Shown in pieces: positions 59,371 to 64,000 of a stretch of DNA of 64,000 nt. The notes beneath the pieces were generated by a model that was given only the letters and a program-made list of their open reading frames with translations, had not been told where the DNA came from and did no database searches. Both the position numbers and the translations under genes were made by a program. Every line of letters starts with the position of its first letter. Position 1 is the stretch's first letter. The DNA comes from Diphasiastrum complanatum (Eukaryota > Streptophyta > Lycopodiopsida > Lycopodiales > Lycopodiaceae). Where the stretch lies: positions 31,595,870-31,659,869 of the forward strand of contig CM055109.1 in NCBI GenBank assembly GCA_029204225.1, read 5' to 3'.

Positions 59371-60360
59371 TCGAGGCAACCCTAACCCTAGTTAATAAGT
59401 GAGAGGCATTTGGCACCCTACGTGTCTAAGTCCAACTCGATGATCACATAGTTATTTGATTAGTTAGAAGTCAATAAAAGGAATTTAGGCCTTTTTGTGG
59501 GACTTTTAATTTTGCAAGGCCTAAAAGTCAAGTTAGTGAATAAAAAGGGGTTCCCACCAATTTTCAAGTTGGTTCCCTCTAAAATTCAAATTTAAATAGT
59601 TAGCGAGATAGAAATTGGCCAATAGGATTTGAGGCCAAGATTTGAGGCCAAGACCTTCCAATCCACTATATATAGTGATAATTTTGAATCATTTGTACCT
59701 TATCTCTTCATTTCAATACAAGTTGGTTGGCCCTCTTATGAAATGGATATGGATTGTCCTTCTTGCTCTTCATCTTTCTTCCTCTAACTCTCATGTTTTC
59801 TTTGGATTTGCGATTTGTTGGATTTGATGATTGATCATTCTTATGCTTTTTGTGAGAGAGAAAGGGAGAGAGAGAAGAGTAATATAACAACAACATGCTT
59901 TTCTATCTGTGTATAACGTAGATGAATGCTTGTTGTGATTAAATGCACTTGACTTTTTTTTGTCATGCTTGTTTACTCACTTTGATCAGAACACGGATGT
60001 CTACGACTCCTCAGTTTTTTATCAGAGAATGACTATCTTTGACGTTGAGGAACTCGCATTATTTTTGTTGCACTGTCAATTCATTCAGAAGTAAACTTCT
60101 TATTGAATCCATTTCCAGTATACCACACACAAACTACTTCTAATATCTTTGGTGGGCTGTACTCATTTTTGTTTTTGTGAGTATGAACTAATTTATAAGA
60201 TCCTGTTGGGCATAGAGCGCTTGAGCTATGACTCTACTTAGTATTAACAATCTATTAGACTGTCTCTGCATCTAGTAGCCCATTATAGTAGGAGAGCTAT
60301 TCCGCAAATATTCTTGCTCTCTTCTCTATTCGCGTTCTCCATTCTCTTTAGCCCCATCAG
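59371..60360. other. Non-coding; probably contains the LTR of the following Copia
   Basis: No coding domain. A TATA-like CTATATATAG at about 59665-59675 and the decayed primer site at 60363 suggest that much of this is the 5' LTR of the Copia at 60428, but I cannot fix its start. Confidence 0.4.
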
Positions 60361-60427
60361 ATTGGTATCAAAGTAGTGTACAAATAAATCGAGAGATTAG
60401 GTTTGTTCCATCTGTATTACTGTTAAC

Positions 60428-61250
60428 ATGTCTTGTATTGGTAGCTCTTCGTCTTCATCATCCAACAAGGTTAGAGTCATTGACAAGTTCAATGGATCTC
60501 ACTTCTATATCTGGAAGTTAAAACTCCAGATGATGTTGATAGATAGAGATCTTTGGGATGTAGTAGAAGATGTTGACCTGAAACTAGAAGACAATGATCA
60601 AGCAAAGGCATGGAAGATCAAAGATCAGAAGGCCTTAGCATGCATTACACTCAATCTGGCTGACTCCCAAATATCTCATTTTACCACCTGCAAAACTCTA
60701 AGGAAGCACTAGACTTACTATCAAGTCTATATGAGACTCATGATGTAACCACTAGGTTGCACCTTAGAAGGAGGTTCTTTACTCTTAGCATGTCTGATTC
60801 TACTGCCATCACTTCTCACATCAACAACTTCAGATCTTTAATGGATCAGTTATCAGTTGTAGGATGTGTTATTCAAGATGATGATGTCGTTATGACCTTG
60901 CTTTCTTCTCTTCCAAAGTCATATGAACACTTTGTTGTAATGATCTCCACACAGCCTGGCCTCACTCTTCAAAAGGTGATCGGTCATCTAGTTCAAGAAG
61001 AAATGTGGAGAAAGACCAGCGGCCTGTCCATCAAAGACAAGTCTTTGGCCCTATACACCAAGAAGAATGACTATTCCAAGGGCAAGAATCAAGTGCATCA
61101 GCAACAACAGAAGCCTCGCACTCAAGGTGAGAATAGTGGATCGCGCAAGGAAGCTTTTCTGTAGATATTGCAAGAGAGCCAATCATGACATCAAGGAGTG
61201 TCATATCCGCATCTACAATGAGGCAAAGAAGCAACAACAATAACAGTCAG
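60428..61250 (+). pseudogene. Copia gag, frameshifted
   Basis: It starts MSCIGSSSSSSSNKVRVIDK with FNGSHFYIWKLKLQMMLIDR, QKALACITLNLADSQISHF, a stop at about 60710, then LHLRRRFFTLSMSDSTAITS, INNFRSLMDQLSVVG, VVMTLLSSLPKSYEHFVVMI and a basic Gln-rich tail. A decayed zinc-knuckle trace (CRYCKRANHDIKECH in a shifted frame) lies at about 61160-61205. This is the DUF4219/UBN2 gag type, related in kind to the stump at 14243-15245. Confidence 0.88.
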
Positions 61251-61291
61251 ATTCCTACAATGCGGCGAAATTCAAGGAGCAAGATACACAC

Positions 61292-61960
61292 TTGTTAATG
61301 GCCTACAACAGTGACAACGAAGACCATGATAGTTGGTACCTGGACAGTGGCACTACCCAACACATGGCCTCTCGCAAGGAATGGTTTACCGAGTATGCAG
61401 CTTACAACAGAGATCAATTCATCTACCTTGGAGATTCAAGCACCATACACGTGGAAGGCAATGGGACAGTCAGGATCGCTTTCAACAATCATCTTTTTAT
61501 GTATGTCACCAATGTTCTTCACATACCTCAGTTTTCAAATAACCTATTGTCAGTTTTTAAGACGACTGATGAGGGCTACACTGTTACTTTGTCATCTAAG
61601 TAGTGTACAATCTTCGATGAAGATACTACTCTGACTACATGCACTAGAGTCGAAAATCTTTATGTACTCTCTAATTCAGTTGCATTAGCTAGTATTTCTA
61701 ATAAAAATGTAAACAATAATACTATTTTGTGGCATAGTCGATTTGGAGACACGAATACAAGATCACTTTCCTATATGCATTGTAATAATTTAGTTGATGG
61801 ATTACATTTTCCTTCTTTATTAAATAGAAAATATTTCATTTGTGAATCATGCATCTATGGGAAACACTCTAGAGGCAAGTTTCCCAAATCACATTCCATC
61901 AAAACAAAGATCTTGTACATAGCGATCTTTGTGGTCCAATGCCAACTCCGTCCTTAGGAG
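61292..61960 (+). pseudogene. Copia protease and GAG-pre-integrase, first copy
   Basis: The protease reads DSWYLDSGTTQHMASRKEWF (DSG triplet), IYLGDSSTIHVEGNGTVRI and VLHIPQFSNNLLSVFK, with a stop at about 61601. The same frame continues with ENLYVLSNS, a GAG-pre-integrase with LWHSRFGDTNTRSLSYMHCN and CESCIYGKHSRGKFP, and ends after a deletion of about one codon group near 61915 that shifts the frame before the integrase. Confidence 0.88.
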
Positions 61961-62560
61961 ATGTAATCTATTTTATCACTTTCATAGATGATTATTCTAA
62001 ATGGTCTATAGTCATGTTCATTAAGCACAAATCTGAAGCTTTTGAATGCTTCAAGAGATTCAAGGCCATGGCTGAGACACAAACGTCTACAAAAGTGAAA
62101 GCACTTCGAACTGATGGTGGCGACAAATACCTCTCTAACGAGATGTCGGACTATCTGGCGAACATGGTATTAGAAGATAGTTCACAACTTCCTATTCACC
62201 TCAACAGAACGAGATTGCAAAAAGGAAGAATCAAACTGTTTTCAACTCAGCCAGATCCATGCTACACCAATCAAATCTACCTACGAAGTTCTGGGCAAAA
62301 GCTACTGCCACAGTCTGTTACGTACAAAATAGATCTAGCACCAAAGCCATCAACAACAAAACTCCTTATGAAGTTTGGCATGGACACAAGCCTAGTGTCA
62401 GCCATTGAAAAATCTTTGGTTGTATATGTTTTGTTCACATTCCTAAACAACTTAGGAAGAAGCTGGATCATAGGACAAATAAATGTATTTTCATTGGCTA
62501 TCCTGATGAACATAAAGCTTACAAAGTTTATGATCCATCCACCAATGTAGTATTTGTCTC
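61939..62560 (+). pseudogene. Copia integrase, first copy
   Basis: PTPSLGDVIYFITFIDDYSK, HKSEAFECFKRFKAMAETQT and VKALRTDGGDKYLSNEM define the core with two catalytic aspartates. The following LANMVLEDSSQLPIHLNRTR is a frameshifted form of the HGIRRQFT..QQNGIVERK block. The frame is open but mostly scrambled after about 62150. Confidence 0.85.
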
Positions 62561-62756
62561 TAGGGATGTAATGTTTCAAGAACATACATACTATGATTTC
62601 AAACAACCATCGATAAACGATGCTATGTTTCATCCTATTTTACATAGCATGGAATCTTCCAATGATAATGTTTCTTCTACAGAACCTGTAACTACAGCTA
62701 CAGAAGCCGAGCAGCCGACAATACATGTCATCAGACCAGACCAGACCAGACCAAAA

Positions 62757-63440
62757 TCACTTTCTTATATGTGTTGTAATAATTCAGTTGATGGATTGTA
62801 TATTCCTTCTTCATTAGATAGGAAATGTTTCTTTTGTGAATCCTGCATCTATGGCATGCACTCTAGAAACAAGTTTCCCAAATCACATTCTGTCCAAACA
62901 AAGCATGTATTAGATCTTGTACATAGCGATCTTTGTGGTCCAATCCCAATTCCGTCCTTAGGAGATGCAATTCATTTTATCACTTTCATAGACGATTATT
63001 CTAGATGATCTACAGTCATTTTCATTAAGCACAAATCAGAAGCCTTTGAATGGTTCAAGAGATTCAAGGCAATGGTTGAGACTCAAACGTCAACAAAAGT
63101 GAAAGCTCTCCGAACTAATGGTAGCGGCAAATACCTCTCTAACGAGATGTGCGACTGCATGGTTGAACATGGTATTAGAAGACAGTTCACAACTTCCTAT
63201 TCACCTCAACAGAATGGGATTGTTGAAAGGAAGATCCGAACGCTTCTCAACTTAGCTAGATCCATGCTATACCAATCACATATACTTGCGAAGTTCTGGG
63301 CAGAAGCTACTGCCATAGCCTATTATGTATAGAACAAATCCAGTACTAAAGCCGTCAACAGTAAAACTCCTTATGAAGTATGGCATGGACACAAGCCTAG
63401 TGTCAACCATTTAAAAATCTTTGATTGTGTATGTTTTGTT
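62757..63440 (+). pseudogene. Copia GAG-pre-integrase and integrase, second copy
   Basis: This repeats 61763-62446 in the same orientation: KSLSYMCCNNSVDGLYIPSS, CESCIYGMHSRNKFPKSHSV, VLDLVHSDLCGPIPIPSLGD, FIDDYSR then a stop, VKALRTNGSGKYLSNEM, HGIRRQFTTSYSPQQNGIVE, FWAEATAIAYYV. It keeps the HGIRRQFT frame that the first copy has lost, but has its own stops and reads RTNG where the first copy has RTDG. The junction before it carries AGACC repeated (62733-62752). Confidence 0.88.
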
Positions 63441-63454
63441 CACGTTCAATGCTT

Positions 63455-64000
63455 CTACAACAATGGTAGGTTCATCATGACTAATGTGGGACAAAACGAT
63501 CAGGTTGTTGTTGTTGTCATGCAGAACTTTAAACTATAAGTTCTTTTGAGTACATGACTCTCCTGGGTGAATGACTAGGATGTCTTCAACTTGTGGTTGA
63601 ACGATCGTAGGTCTAGGCCTATCGATGGTAAATGGAGTTGTTGGAACAAACTCCTACATTTGCTGCTTCTGCTTAAAATCATGAAATTGGTCTTCAAGGA
63701 AGACTGAGTATAATGTGACTCAAGATATATCAATTACCTTTCCTGTTTGCGGGGAGGATTTCCTTACCATTCTTAACCAAAATGATACATTGCTTTTAGT
63801 TGAACAAGGCTCTACAGCCCTAATTAGTGAGCTTGTTGGCTTCATCAGTTTGGGTACGTACATTACATCCTTAAGCAAGGTTAATTTACCGTTTGGGAGA
63901 TAAAGACATATAGACCCTTTGCCTTCAATATGCAAAGTGCACTTGAGTCACCGACGTAAACATACTGCGAATGTGCTAGTGTGAGATCTTCAAATAGGAA
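63455..64000 (-). pseudogene. Copia protease fragment on the opposite strand
   Basis: The minus strand from the window edge reads YVYVGDSSALC, a frameshift, then MHIEGKGSICLYLPNGKLTL and LLKDVMYVPKL, the post-DSG part of a Copia protease. Further on (about 63660-63560) a Pro-rich PFTIDRPRPTIVQPQVEDIL resembles the integrase-RT hinge, suggesting an internal deletion. The element continues beyond the window. Confidence 0.7.

Larger units (their letters stand above)
60363..63450 (+). mobile_element. Copia element with duplicated integrase region
   Basis: Plus strand. TTGGTATCAAAG at 60362-60373 is a decayed primer-binding site. Gag (60428), protease (61292) and GAG-pre-integrase/integrase (61700-62550) follow in order. 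A second GAG-pre-integrase/integrase copy (62757-63440) then starts, offset by 994 bp. RT, RNase H and the 3' LTR are not in the window; at about 63450 the sequence changes to another Copia on the opposite strand. Confidence 0.85.

Overview
The window looks like nuclear DNA from a land plant with a large, repeat-rich genome. It holds one convincing intact gene in 64 kb, many decayed Copia and Gypsy LTR retrotransposons nested in each other, long dinucleotide microsatellites and several tandem arrays. The one intact gene encodes a plant-type ER HSP70/GRP170 chaperone. The low gene density suggests a large genome (gymnosperm, fern or large angiosperm), but I cannot name the species. I see no bacterial operons, CRISPR arrays, rRNA or tRNA genes.

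Layout. 0.8-11.4 kb is a nested retroelement block: a truncated minus-strand Copia (copy A), a plus-strand Gypsy gag and protease split by an LTR plus a leader made of about 92-bp repeats, then a plus-strand Gypsy with LTR, gag, protease, RT, RNase H and integrase remnants that runs into a 24-25-bp minisatellite. 13.5-18.8 kb holds small Gypsy and Copia relics and LTR fragments. 19.9-20.6 kb is a roughly 370-bp tandem duplication.

22.98-26.5 kb (minus strand) is the HSP70-17/HYOU1-type gene: a 921-codon uninterrupted reading frame with signal peptide and HDEL ending, a probable 5'-UTR intron, and upstream G-box and CCAAT/ACGT motifs that fit unfolded-protein-response control. A MITE-like element and a fold-back element lie just upstream of it.

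31-35 kb contains three Copia remnants in different orientations. 40.8-46.8 kb is a nearly complete Copia (copy B, minus strand) with paired LTRs and a 5-bp target duplication; A, B and C (34.3-35.0 kb) are one family whose LTRs end in AG..GT instead of TG..CA. 48.7-51.0 kb is a large imperfect inverted repeat in which a (TG)n(TA)n microsatellite has expanded in only one arm. 51.6-52.1 kb holds two phase-compatible exons of an unidentified coiled-coil protein (minus). 54.2-59.4 kb is a second nested Gypsy block, including a 1-kb deletion derivative with a 5-bp target duplication and a perfect 30-bp snap-back hairpin. 60.4-64 kb is a plus-strand Copia whose integrase region is present twice in tandem, followed by another Copia fragment on the opposite strand.

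No coordinated new pathway is visible. The points most worth checking are the non-TG/CA Copia family, the intron-free HSP70-17 coding frame with a 5'-UTR intron, the 92-bp leader array, the asymmetric inverted repeat and the unidentified coiled-coil exons.
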